Assembly (NCBI GenBank): GCA_049889495.1
Contig: JBMHDH010000087.1
Coordinates: 1 to 17,889, forward strand
Direction of reading: 5' to 3'
DNA from: UBA685 sp049889495
GTDB lineage: Bacteria; Pseudomonadota; Alphaproteobacteria; Puniceispirillales; Puniceispirillaceae
Length of the DNA stretch: 17,889 bases
The notes beneath the pieces are model-generated. The model was given only the letters and a program-made list of their open reading frames with translations, made no database searches and had not been told where the DNA came from. This document shows, one piece after another, positions 1 through 7,351 of the stretch. Within the stretch, counting starts at the first letter, position 1; every line of letters starts with the position of its first letter. The position numbers and the translations under genes were made by a program.

Positions 1-156
1 CGCGTCTATTCAGGACAAAGCCCCAAAGCCATCTTAGCGCAAGATGCTGCGTTTTTATCTGAAATTGGCCTTGATAAGCATTTATCTGCGACGCGCAAAA
101 CAGGTCTAGCGGCCATGGTTAGCGCCATTCATGGTGCGGCAACAAGCGCGGTATAG
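1..156 (+). CDS. sufE: Cysteine desulfuration protein SufE, C-terminal fragment
   Basis: The frame is open from base 1 and ends at TAG 154-156, giving the last 51 residues; the start lies upstream of the window. The tail has the SufE signature order: GQSPKAILAQD, then a helix ending EIGLDKHLS, then TRKTGLAAMVSAI. This matches the usual SufE C terminus (GKTPEEIL..D....GL..HLS..R.NGL.AMV..I). SufE accepts persulfide sulfur from the cysteine desulfurase SufS and passes it to the Suf Fe-S scaffold in the cytoplasm. The acceptor cysteine lies in the missing N-terminal part and cannot be checked. The gene is convergent with the regulator that follows, 57 bp away. The family call is from the tail alone. 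Confidence 0.85.
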   Translation, partial: RVYSGQSPKAILAQDAAFLSEIGLDKHLSATRKTGLAAMVSAIHGAATSAV

Positions 157-213
157 TCAGCGAATAAGATGGAAAAAAACGGCGCGATAATGCCGAGGCT
201 AGATACGATAATC

Positions 214-1206
214 CTAGTCAGGAGCGCGTTCTGCCCGTGGTGTCTTGCCATAAGTTTCACGATAACATTTCGAGAAATGCGAGGCTGAAACAAAGCCGCA
301 GGCCAATGCAACAGATAAAATCGACAAGGATGTCTGGCGCAGCAACTGCCGCGCTCTGGCGAGGCGCAAATTGAGATAATAGCGCGTTGGCGTGGTGGAT
401 AAATATTTCCGAAACAAACGTTCTAGCTGGCGCGTCGATAAAGCGGCTTCGAGTGCAAGTCCCGTTTGGGATAAGGGCTCTTCTAGATTGGCTTCCATTA
501 AACCAACAACCGTCAATAATTTTGGATGAGATACCCCAAGACGCGAGCGCAATTCCATACGTTGTCTGTCTGATGGATCTCTTATGCGGTCATGAATAAA
601 TTGATCAGACACCTGTGCCGCAATGGCTTGGCCATGAATTTGTGATATCAGATAAAGCATCATATCCAAGGATGCGGTGCCGCCAGAACAGGTGATGTAA
701 TTATCATGAATTTCAAATAATTCATTGGTGATTTCTAAATGCGGGAATTCTTCGGCCAACCCATCAATATTTTCCCAATGGATGGTGCATCTTGTTTCAT
801 TTAACAAGCCAGCAGATGCCAAAACATAGGTGCCCGTGCAAATCGCGCCGACAACAGCCCCTTGTCTGTCAAGACGCCTTGTCACAGCGAATACGGATTG
901 ATCCACATGTTCTTGGATATCAATGCCGCCGCAGATAAAGACCAAGCGGCATTCGCTCAATGTTTCCACAGCAGATGTCACATCCACTTGAACGCCATTT
1001 GAGGCAATAACCGCGGCATTATTCGCGCTTGCGATGACCCATTCAAATAACGCCTCGCCAGCCACACGGTTGGCAACGCGCAAGGGTTCAATCGCAGCTG
1101 AAAAGGCGATCATCGAAAAATTCGGTACAAGCAAAAAACCAACTTTAATCGTGCCAGCAGATTTGCTTGAAAGAAGTGCATCTTTGATTTTATCGTCTGT
1201 AATCAC
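214..1206 (-). CDS. GlxA/GbdR-type transcriptional regulator (DJ-1/PfpI-like domain plus AraC helix-turn-helix)
   Basis: This 330-aa protein has two parts. Residues about 19-190 are a class I glutamine-amidotransferase/DJ-1-like domain with the nucleophile-elbow segment GAICTGTYVLAS (Cys123) and IHWEN after it. Residues about 230-327 are an AraC-type double helix-turn-helix with the typical RQLERLFRKYL, RYYLNLRLARARQLL and ACGFVSASHFSKCYRE segments. The layout and wording match the GlxA family, which includes GbdR and CdhR, activators of glycine betaine and carnitine catabolism that sense a small ligand in the N-terminal domain. A betaine-aldehyde dehydrogenase lies about 3.7 kb away, which is compatible with a betaine role but does not prove it. 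The start is GTG 1204-1206, preceded at 8 nt by GGGA; no in-frame ATG lies before the conserved KVGFLLVP strand. The exact ligand is unknown. Confidence 0.9.
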   Translation of the reverse strand: MITDDKIKDALLSSKSAGTIKVGFLLVPNFSMIAFSAAIEPLRVANRVAGEALFEWVIASANNAAVIASNGVQVDVTSAVETLSECRLVFICGGIDIQEHVDQSVFAVTRRLDRQGAVVGAICTGTYVLASAGLLNETRCTIHWENIDGLAEEFPHLEITNELFEIHDNYITCSGGTASLDMMLYLISQIHGQAIAAQVSDQFIHDRIRDPSDRQRMELRSRLGVSHPKLLTVVGLMEANLEEPLSQTGLALEAALSTRQLERLFRKYLSTTPTRYYLNLRLARARQLLRQTSLSILSVALACGFVSASHFSKCYRETYGKTPRAERAPD

Positions 1207-1386
1207 AACTTTATCCCAAAACGAAAGCCCTAATCTTAACAGATAGTAGAAACGAAAAAAAAGAAAAGTAAAAAAACAAAAACCACTGTTTAAATCTTAA
1301 AAAAATTATCGCATTTACGACAATGGAAAATAATAAGGTCAATTGTTTTGCTTTGCTATTTGCTAGCATTCTGCTAGGCAGACATC
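1207..1386. promoter_or_regulatory. Divergent intergenic region with clustered A-tracts
   Basis: This 180-bp gap separates the divergent GlxA-type regulator and SpoU methyltransferase genes, so it must hold both promoters. Bases about 1253-1282 are a run of A-tracts (lengths about 8, 4, 7 and 5), followed by another A-tract near 1299-1305, so the leader of the regulator would be U-rich. TGCTAGCA is an 8-bp palindrome next to a second GCTAG close to the methyltransferase start. I found no convincing -10/-35 pair in either direction. Confidence 0.4.
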
Positions 1387-2187
1387 ATGCAAGATGACAT
1401 CATCACATCTATGACCAACGGCCAAGTGAAGCTGCTTCGTTCGCTTCATGAACGCAAATACCGCAAGCAAACTGGCTGGTTTTTGGCTGAAGGCATGCGA
1501 ATTTGCCGTGAAGCTGTCTCGCTTGGCCATCAGCCTGAAAGGCTGGTTTATGCTGCTAAAAGACGAGATGAGCCAGATACCGCAGATTTGATTGCCGCAT
1601 GTGAGGCGTCAGGCGGACGTGCCATGGCAGTCACAGAAGATTTATTAGCGCGCATCTCAAGAAAAGATAACCCGCAAATGGTGATCGGCGCATTCCAGCA
1701 AGCCTGGCAAAGCCATCAGGTCATAAAGCCAAATCAAGATGAGGTTTGGATCGCGCTAGATCGTATCCGTGACCCTGGTAATTTGGGAACCATCATGCGC
1801 ACGGCCGATGCGGTGGGGGCCACAGGGGTGATTCTCATTGATGATTGCACAGACCCCTATTCTCTGGAGGCGGTTCGGGCCTCTATGGGGGCGATCTTTA
1901 ATGTGCGGCTTGTCAGATTATCATCAGATGATTTTATCACCTTTGCCAAAGGGTGGGATGGCCATATTATTGGCACCGCATTGCAGGCCTCTTGTGATTA
2001 TCGCACAGCCGATTACGCCAAAGCGACCATTATTTTGATGGGCAATGAGCAAGCTGGCCTTCCAGATGATCTTCGTGATGTGACAACACAGCTGATCAGA
2101 ATGCCGATGCAAGGCCGTTCTGATAGTTTGAATTTGGCAGTGGCAACAGGCATTTCGCTTTATGAATGGTTGCGCCACCGCGTCTGA
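1387..2187 (+). CDS. SpoU/TrmH-family RNA 2'-O-methyltransferase
   Basis: This 266-aa SPOUT enzyme is predicted to transfer a methyl group from S-adenosylmethionine to a ribose 2'-OH in rRNA or tRNA. Residues about 8-105 form the substrate-binding L30e-like domain, with FLAEGMRICREA near its start. The knotted catalytic domain carries all three motifs: motif 1 RDPGNLGTIMRTADA (128-142, with Asn132 and Arg138), motif 2 ILMGNEQAGLP (216-226) and motif 3 IRMPMQGRSDSLNLAVATGISLYE-type sequence (237-260). The length fits the TrmH/RlmB group. The ATG at 1387 is preceded by a weak AGGCAG. It stands alone on its strand and is convergent with the next methyltransferase, 38 bp away. The exact modified nucleotide cannot be read from the sequence. 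Confidence 0.93.
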   Translation: MQDDIITSMTNGQVKLLRSLHERKYRKQTGWFLAEGMRICREAVSLGHQPERLVYAAKRRDEPDTADLIAACEASGGRAMAVTEDLLARISRKDNPQMVIGAFQQAWQSHQVIKPNQDEVWIALDRIRDPGNLGTIMRTADAVGATGVILIDDCTDPYSLEAVRASMGAIFNVRLVRLSSDDFITFAKGWDGHIIGTALQASCDYRTADYAKATIILMGNEQAGLPDDLRDVTTQLIRMPMQGRSDSLNLAVATGISLYEWLRHRV

Positions 2188-2225
2188 TCCGCCGCGTCTT
2201 AAGCAAAAGGTCCAGAAGGGCTGAT

Positions 2226-3149
2226 TTAGCTTGTTTGGTTATGCCATCTAACAAATAACGCTTGGCCAATGGCACGCGGTGATGCTTGGGCCTCGACAAT
2301 GCCAACTTCCCCAGATGTTAACGCCCCGCCTTTGCCAGCAAGCGCATGTGCCATGGCGCTATGTGTTGCTAGGGTCGATGTGCGAATGGCATAGATTGTT
2401 AAAATCATGAAGATCGCATCATCAGATAACAACCCAGCACATTGTGACAATAACGCTGGTAAATCGGTTTCAAGTCGCCATACTTCGCCTTTGGGACCTC
2501 TGCCATATTTTGGTGGATCAAGAATAATGCCATCATAGAGATTGCCACGCCGTGCTTCTCTTGCGATAAATTTGCTAACATCATCTGTGATAAAGCGGAT
2601 GGGGGCCTCAGCTAGGCCAGATAAATCTCTGTTCTCAAAGGCTTGTGTGATGGCTTTTTTGGACGCATCCACATGGGTAACCTCTGCGCCAGCTGCCGCC
2701 GCATGAACAGAGGCAACACCTGTATAAGCGAATAAATTCAAAATACGCGGCTTGCGGCCATGGGCTTTTTGAAAGGCCTTGATCGCTTCTGCGCAAAATT
2801 GCCAATGGCCTGATTGTTCAGGGAAAAAGGCGAGATGGCGGAATGGTGTGGGGCTGGCATAAAATTTGACATTTTCAAATCCCATCACCCATTTATCTGG
2901 CAAATCAGATGATAATTGCCATTTGCCGCCTTTTTCAGGATCATCAGATGATGCCAAAAATCGGCCTGCTGCCTTTTGCCATTGTGCGTGATCAAGGCGC
3001 TGCTCCCACATGGCTTGTGGTTCTGGGCGGATGAATAAATAAGGGCCAAAACGCTCTAATTTTAAACCATTGCCGCTATCAAGAAGAGCGTAATCTTGCC
3101 AATCATCGCATAAAGCAATCTGACCTGTTGAAAAGCCGAAATCTGTCAT
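2226..3149 (-). CDS. Class I SAM-dependent methyltransferase, RlmI/RlmK-like
   Basis: This 307-aa protein has a Rossmann methyltransferase core. Motif I is ILNLFAYTGVASVHAAAAGA (about 136-155), followed by the acidic end of strand 2 in THVDASKKA, and motif IV is DPPKYGRGPKG (211-221). The RxxFFPEQ-like segment before the core and the DPPKYGRG motif place it with the rRNA (cytosine-C5)-type RlmI/RlmK family, PF10672. It is shorter than E. coli RlmI and has no evident N-terminal PUA domain, so rRNA is a likely but unproven substrate. I chose ATG 3147-3149, which follows AAGGA at 11 nt; an in-frame TTG at 3179 would add only ten residues with no ribosome-binding site. It is convergent with the SpoU gene. 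Confidence 0.9.
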   Translation of the reverse strand: MTDFGFSTGQIALCDDWQDYALLDSGNGLKLERFGPYLFIRPEPQAMWEQRLDHAQWQKAAGRFLASSDDPEKGGKWQLSSDLPDKWVMGFENVKFYASPTPFRHLAFFPEQSGHWQFCAEAIKAFQKAHGRKPRILNLFAYTGVASVHAAAAGAEVTHVDASKKAITQAFENRDLSGLAEAPIRFITDDVSKFIAREARRGNLYDGIILDPPKYGRGPKGEVWRLETDLPALLSQCAGLLSDDAIFMILTIYAIRTSTLATHSAMAHALAGKGGALTSGEVGIVEAQASPRAIGQALFVRWHNQTS

Positions 3150-3261
3150 GACAGGAGATATCCTTAAAATAAAGTGCAAATGGCAAAGCCATCACATATC
3201 TGCGCCACCATGCCCATTAGACAGCGCGCTGGCAAGTAAAACTGGATTAAATTAAAAAATT

Positions 3262-3347
3262 ATGCTAAAGGAGGATTGTATTTAACGATATTTTGCAAAA
3301 ATATTCTATTTTTTACCTAAAAAGGGCTGGAGCCGCTTGGGCTCTAG
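3262..3347 (+). promoter_or_regulatory. Leader of the lrp-like gene: orphan consensus Shine-Dalgarno and hairpin
   Basis: AAAGGAGG at 3267-3274 is a near-perfect anti-16S match, yet no ATG, GTG or TTG lies 5-10 nt after it; the Lrp-type ATG is 81 nt downstream. The Shine-Dalgarno lies inside a 7-codon open frame, ATG 3262 to TAA 3285 (MLKEDCI). Bases 3327-3334 and 3340-3347 form an 8-bp stem (one G-U pair) with a 5-nt loop, ending 8 nt before the ATG, where a ribosome-binding site would be expected. Whether this is translational control, an operator or chance is open. Confidence 0.35.
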
Positions 3348-3355
3348 ATTACATC

Positions 3356-3856
3356 ATGGACCGCATTGATCGCCAAATCCTAACCATTTTACAAAAAGAT
3401 GCCTCTTTGCCTGTTGCTGATGTGGCGCGCAAGGTTGGTCTGTCTGTGACACCTTGCTGGCGACGCATCCAAAAGATGGAAGAAGATGGCATCATCAGGG
3501 GGCGTGTGGCGTTGTTAAGTGCGCCAAAGCTTGGCATGGGCATGAGTGTGTTTGTTGGTATTCGCACTGACCAGCATAATGTGACATGGCTGGAACAATT
3601 TGCGACCATTGTGTCTGCTATGCCTGAGGTTGTGGAATTTTACCGCATGTCAGGTGATGTGGATTATTTATTGCGTGTCGTTGTGCCTGATATGGCAAGT
3701 TACGATGTGTTTTATAAAAAGCTGATTTCATCTATCAAATTAAAAGATGTCAGCTCTAGCTTTGCCATGGAAGAGATCAAATATACCACCGCTTTGCCTC
3801 TGCCTGATGCCACACGAGTAAATGAGGGCAAAACAAATGAGGGGGCTTCATCGTAA
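3356..3856 (+). CDS. Lrp/AsnC-family transcriptional regulator
   Basis: This 166-aa protein has an AsnC-type winged helix-turn-helix at residues about 2-62 (DRIDRQILTILQKD, VADVARKVGLSVTPCWRRIQKMEEDGII) and a RAM/AsnC ligand-binding domain at about 66-150 (FVGIRTD, VVEFYRMSGDVDYLLRVVVPDM). The RAM glycine-aspartate segment SGDVDYLL is intact. Family members bind DNA as octamers or dimers and respond to amino acids or related metabolites. I chose ATG 3356 because it aligns with the family start MDxIDRxIL; an in-frame TTG at 3293 would add a 21-residue tail unlike the family. The upstream leader has odd features (3262-3347). The last 9 bp overlap convergently with the glycosyltransferase gene. 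The target genes are unknown; the nearby BADH/GT operon is one possibility. Confidence 0.9.
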   Translation: MDRIDRQILTILQKDASLPVADVARKVGLSVTPCWRRIQKMEEDGIIRGRVALLSAPKLGMGMSVFVGIRTDQHNVTWLEQFATIVSAMPEVVEFYRMSGDVDYLLRVVVPDMASYDVFYKKLISSIKLKDVSSSFAMEEIKYTTALPLPDATRVNEGKTNEGASS

Positions 3857-4885
3857 CAAGGTGCGCCATGCCTCATAGGCAGATTGTTTGGCAAATAGGC
3901 GAGACTGGCTATGGTTATAGCAACGCTCTTGCAGCGCCTGCATCGCGCTTTCATCTTCGGCAAGCGAAATGATTTTTTCGGCAAATTCGTCTGGCGCGTC
4001 TGCTGAGAGGATTGGTGCGATCTCTCCGTCGCCGAGGCAATGGTGCGCGCCATTTGTCGGGGTTGCCATAATCGCGACAGATTGTGACATGGCTTCTGGA
4101 AAGACATAGCCAAATGGCTCATCTAATGATGGCACAATCAATAAGGATATCTGGTCCAGAAATTCGTTAAAATTTGTCCAGCCCAAAAAGGTTACTGGCG
4201 CGCCAAGGGCTTGATTTCGGGCTTTTAGCTGTGATTCTAGAGGGCCAGTGCCAGCCAGAAGAAAGCTGATATGCGGGTGGGTTTTTTTAACCAAGGCCGC
4301 AATTTCAAGAAAGAGCGCAAAATTCTTTTTGGTGACCATGCGCCCTGCTGCGCCAATGATGACAGGTTGTTTTCGGGGTGATTTTGAAATGGCATCACCT
4401 TGGTGATAATGCCCGATCACGCAAATATCTTTCTCATGCCACCCTTGGGCTAGGGCTTTGGCGCGTCCCGCTTGTGTCAGGCAGACCAATTTATCGCATG
4501 CCTGAAAGTGATGTGGTTTATCATTATGACATATGCCAATCACTTGTTTGGCCATCTGTTTTAACCCCTTGGCCAAAAACCCATTATGGCATAATGCAAT
4601 GTCATAATGGGCCTGTGGGGTGGATTTTACCTGTGGGGTGGATAGACGCTTTTGAAAACGCCATTTTGTTGCCCATGGCATATGGCGCATAACCCATCTG
4701 TCTCTGTCAGATAATAAGATCGGTGTCAGGCCCATATCTGTAAGGGTATCTGCAAAATCAGATGCGGGTGCTAGCACGGATAATGACAGATCCTCATCAT
4801 CAGCAAAAAGCGCAATTTGGTCACGAAGCGCGCGCTGGATGCCGCCTGCTTTTCGATCTGAGGTGGCGATAAGAATTCGGATCAT
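3848..4885 (-). CDS. GT4-family glycosyltransferase
   Basis: This 345-aa protein has the GT-B fold of family 4. The N-terminal half (1-165) starts IRILIATSDRKAGGIQRAL, the usual acceptor-side loop. The C-terminal nucleotide-sugar half has GAAGRMVTKKNF (178-189), LLAGTGPLESQL, FLGW and the E-x7-E motif in DEPFGYVFPEAM (Glu256 and Glu264). It should transfer a sugar from a nucleotide donor to a surface-glycan or lipid acceptor at the inner face of the membrane. Its ATG overlaps the betB TGA as ATGA and has no Shine-Dalgarno of its own, so translation probably depends on coupling to betB. An 18-bp in-frame duplication gives STPQVK-STPQAH at residues 82-93. Its 3' end overlaps the lrp-like gene by 9 bp. 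Donor and acceptor cannot be read from the sequence. Confidence 0.9.
   Translation of the reverse strand: MIRILIATSDRKAGGIQRALRDQIALFADDEDLSLSVLAPASDFADTLTDMGLTPILLSDRDRWVMRHMPWATKWRFQKRLSTPQVKSTPQAHYDIALCHNGFLAKGLKQMAKQVIGICHNDKPHHFQACDKLVCLTQAGRAKALAQGWHEKDICVIGHYHQGDAISKSPRKQPVIIGAAGRMVTKKNFALFLEIAALVKKTHPHISFLLAGTGPLESQLKARNQALGAPVTFLGWTNFNEFLDQISLLIVPSLDEPFGYVFPEAMSQSVAIMATPTNGAHHCLGDGEIAPILSADAPDEFAEKIISLAEDESAMQALQERCYNHSQSRLFAKQSAYEAWRTLLR
4612..4643. repeat. 18-bp tandem duplication inside the glycosyltransferase gene
   Basis: CCTGTGGGGTGGAT occurs at 4612-4625 and again at 4630-4643, a period of exactly 18 bp. Being a multiple of three it keeps the frame and adds six residues (STPQVK then STPQAH). 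It falls between the N-terminal strands, in a region that is probably a loop, so it is likely tolerated. Confidence 0.75.
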
Positions 4886-6318
4886 AGCTGAATGTAGGTT
4901 GCCTTGATTTCGGTATAGGATTCAATCGCAAATTGTGAAGCTTCTCTGCCAAAGCCAGATTGTTTTGAGCCGCCAAATGGCCAATCAGCAGGGATCAAAT
5001 TATAGGTGTTTACCCATACATTGCCCGCCTCTAATTGATCTGCGACACGATGGGCGCGTGATAAATCAGATGTGATAACACCCGCACCAAGGCCAAATTC
5101 GGTATCATTGGCACGCGCAATGGCTTCTTCTTCTGTTTTAAAGGTCAAAACAGACATCACAGGGCCAAAGATTTCTTCTTTGACAATGCGCATATCATCA
5201 CGGCAATTCGTCATAATGGTTGGGGCAATGAAATTGCCGCCTTCAAAACCTTGTGGCTGTACCGCTTTGCCCCCAACCGCAATTGTGGCACCTTCTTCTT
5301 CGCCAATGCGTATGTAATCAAGCACCTTGTTATGATGCGCTTTAGAGATCAAAGCGCCAATTTGCACATCTTCAGACATCGGGTCGCCAATGCGCATTTC
5401 ACCTGTGCGTTTGACCATCTCGGCAATAATGGCAGGGGCAATGCCGTCTTGGATAAACACTCTTGTGGCGTTTGAACAAACCTCGCCAGCTGTATAAAAA
5501 TTCGCATCCATCGCTGTTTGAACGGCGGTTTCGAAATCCGCATCATCAAAAATCACCAATGGCGCTTTGCCACCTAGCTCAAGTGTGACTTTTTTCAGGC
5601 TGTCTGCTGATTGCTTCATGATCAATTTGCCAGTATCAACCCCGCCTGTTAGCGAGATTTTGGCAATCCCTTTATGCGCGCATAAAGCGGCGCCAATTTC
5701 ATGATCACCTTGCAATACTTGAAATAGCCCATCTGGCAAGCCCGCCTCTTTCATGATCTCTGCAATCCGATTGGCTGTTAAAGGTGTTTCTTCAGATGGT
5801 TTCAGGATAAAAGCATTGCCAGTTGCAAGAGCAGGTGCCGATTTCCAACAAGCGATCTGTGTTGGGTAATTCCATGCCCCGACCCCTGCGCAAACCCCTA
5901 ACGGCACGCGCTTGGTATAGCCAATCGCATCTGGCCAGCTATGTGAGGTGCCTGTCATGGTCGCACATAATGAGGCAAAAAATGAAAAGGCCTCTGCGCC
6001 TGAGGGGACATCTGCGCTAACCGCTTCTGAATATAATTTGCCAACATCTTGTACTTCTAAGCGTGATAATTCGTCATTGGCATCTTGCAAGCCTTGCGCA
6101 ATGGCGTAAAGAATGTGACTTCTTTCCACATTGCCAAGCGCGGCCCATTTTTTTTGCGCCTCTTTGGCATGACGCACCGCCTCATCAAGCATGGCGTGAT
6201 CAGCGCGTTCTACCTCGGCAATGGCCTCACCTGTCGCAGGATAATATTTAATGATTGGCGGTTTACCATTTTGGCTAGGGGTTTGCGTGCCGTTAATGAT
6301 TGAGCGGATAATTTGCAT
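4882..6318 (-). CDS. betB: Betaine-aldehyde dehydrogenase (NAD(P)+-dependent ALDH)
   Basis: This 478-aa aldehyde dehydrogenase is predicted to oxidise betaine aldehyde to glycine betaine in the cytoplasm, giving an osmoprotectant or a carbon/nitrogen source. Catalytic residues are in place: Asn150 in GVGAWNYP, Lys173 in ILKPSEETPLT, Glu247 in TLELGGKAPL and Cys281 in TAGEVCSNATRVF. The segments PLGVCAGVGAWNYPTQIACWKSAPAL-type (139-164) and EEIFGPVMSVLTF near the C terminus match BetB better than other ALDHs; a related amine-aldehyde dehydrogenase is the main alternative. The ATG at 6316-6318 has only a weak ribosome-binding site. It is the first gene of a two-gene unit with the downstream glycosyltransferase (4-bp overlap) and diverges from the class II aldolase-like gene. 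No choline dehydrogenase is in the window. Confidence 0.9.
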   Translation of the reverse strand: MQIIRSIINGTQTPSQNGKPPIIKYYPATGEAIAEVERADHAMLDEAVRHAKEAQKKWAALGNVERSHILYAIAQGLQDANDELSRLEVQDVGKLYSEAVSADVPSGAEAFSFFASLCATMTGTSHSWPDAIGYTKRVPLGVCAGVGAWNYPTQIACWKSAPALATGNAFILKPSEETPLTANRIAEIMKEAGLPDGLFQVLQGDHEIGAALCAHKGIAKISLTGGVDTGKLIMKQSADSLKKVTLELGGKAPLVIFDDADFETAVQTAMDANFYTAGEVCSNATRVFIQDGIAPAIIAEMVKRTGEMRIGDPMSEDVQIGALISKAHHNKVLDYIRIGEEEGATIAVGGKAVQPQGFEGGNFIAPTIMTNCRDDMRIVKEEIFGPVMSVLTFKTEEEAIARANDTEFGLGAGVITSDLSRAHRVADQLEAGNVWVNTYNLIPADWPFGGSKQSGFGREASQFAIESYTEIKATYIQL

Positions 6319-6355
6319 AGCGAGGTGACTTCTTCATGAAATGAAAGCGTGATGT

Positions 6356-6448
6356 TTGACCTATTTGATTGGCCCTTATTTATGACAGATTTTCTATGTC
6401 ATTTCTGCTTGCCAATTCTTGTCAAACTATCCATGATTTTAATAAAGT
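6356..6448. promoter_or_regulatory. Divergent betB / aldolase-like promoter region with shared -35 and dyad
   Basis: TTGTCAA at 6419-6425 reads as TTGTCA on the plus strand and as the consensus -35 TTGACA on the minus strand. On plus it is followed after 18 bp by TAAAGT (6443-6448). On minus, 17-18 bp away, the expected -10 has poor consensus and lies inside the perfect inverted repeat ATGACA-N9-TGTCAT (6382-6402). A further TTGACC occurs at 6356-6361. The arrangement suits back-to-back promoters with a regulator bound at the betB -10. The hexamers and dyad are seen; promoter activity is inferred. Confidence 0.45.
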
Positions 6449-6526
6449 TTGCAAAGCGAAATAATGCCTATCACAAAACAGAAAATCAATTTTCTTTGGT
6501 GAAAAGCATTTTGGGGGGAAACAGGA

Positions 6527-7282
6527 ATGACGCAAGATATCATCTTTGATGTCGATATCGCTGAGGCGCGCGCTGACATGGCTGCTTTGTTTCGTTGGAC
6601 CGCTAGAGAACGGCTTCATGAAGGCATTGCCAATCATTTTTCTATGGCAGTTACCGCTGATGGCCAGCATTTTTTGATGAACCCTTACGGCATTCATTTC
6701 TCACAAATCAAAGCCTCAGATTTGTTGCTTCTTGACGCTGGTAAGGCGCCCAATCCTGAAGATGATCCACAAGGGCGGATGGTGGATATCACCGCTTGGG
6801 GCATTCATGGTGCGATGCATCGCAATAACCCTGGTGCGCGCGTGATCTTGCATCTTCATTCACCTTATGCGACAGCGTTTTCTTGTTTGAAAGATTTAAG
6901 CTTGCCACCGATTGATCAGACCACAGCGCGCTTTTTCAACAGGCTAGCTGTCGATAGCGGCTTTGATGGCATGGGCATTGGCGAAGAAGGCGAACGCCTG
7001 TCTCATCTGCTTGGCAATCACCGTATCATGGTGATGGGAAATCATGGCATTATGACAGTCGCGCAAACACCCGCAATTGGTTGGGATTTGATGTATCATA
7101 TTGAGGTAGGGTGCCGTAATTATATGCTGGCATCTTCGAGTGGCCATGCATTATCTGTGATGACAGATGATGTGGCTGAAAAAACCGCCCAGCAATGGGA
7201 GGAATATGAAAATCAGGCCAAATATCATATGGCTGCGATCCGCGATATTCTTGATAAAGAAGAGCCCGATTATGCCAGCTAA
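6527..7282 (+). CDS. Class II aldolase/adducin-domain protein
   Basis: This 251-aa protein has the class II aldolase/adducin fold over residues about 8-215. The metal-binding histidines are His109 and His111 in VILHLHSPYATA and His173 in MGNHGIM. The position of the catalytic acid of L-fuculose-1-phosphate aldolase (Glu73, in SSEWRFH) is Ala90 here, in ITAWGIH. That is typical of the adducin-type bacterial subgroup, whose chemistry is poorly known, so true aldolase activity should not be assumed. The ATG at 6527 follows GGGGGGA at about 7 nt. It sits 69 bp upstream of an iron-dependent alcohol dehydrogenase on the same strand and diverges from betB, so a joint role in oxidising a small alcohol/aldehyde is plausible. 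The substrate is unknown. Confidence 0.87.
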   Translation: MTQDIIFDVDIAEARADMAALFRWTARERLHEGIANHFSMAVTADGQHFLMNPYGIHFSQIKASDLLLLDAGKAPNPEDDPQGRMVDITAWGIHGAMHRNNPGARVILHLHSPYATAFSCLKDLSLPPIDQTTARFFNRLAVDSGFDGMGIGEEGERLSHLLGNHRIMVMGNHGIMTVAQTPAIGWDLMYHIEVGCRNYMLASSSGHALSVMTDDVAEKTAQQWEEYENQAKYHMAAIRDILDKEEPDYAS

Positions 7283-7351
7283 TGGGCTGGTTACAATAGA
7301 CTGACTATCTCCCCATTTTCCAAATTATGTTGTAGTTAAGACTGGTGTCCT

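Noticed and set aside
3150..3179. TTG-initiated extension of the RlmI/K-like methyltransferase.
   Set aside because: ATG 3149 follows AAGGA; the extension has no ribosome-binding site and overlaps that leader.
3293..3355. Extended TTG start for the Lrp-type protein (21 extra residues).
   Set aside because: The extra residues do not look like the family; ATG 3356 aligns with the standard MDxIDRxIL start.
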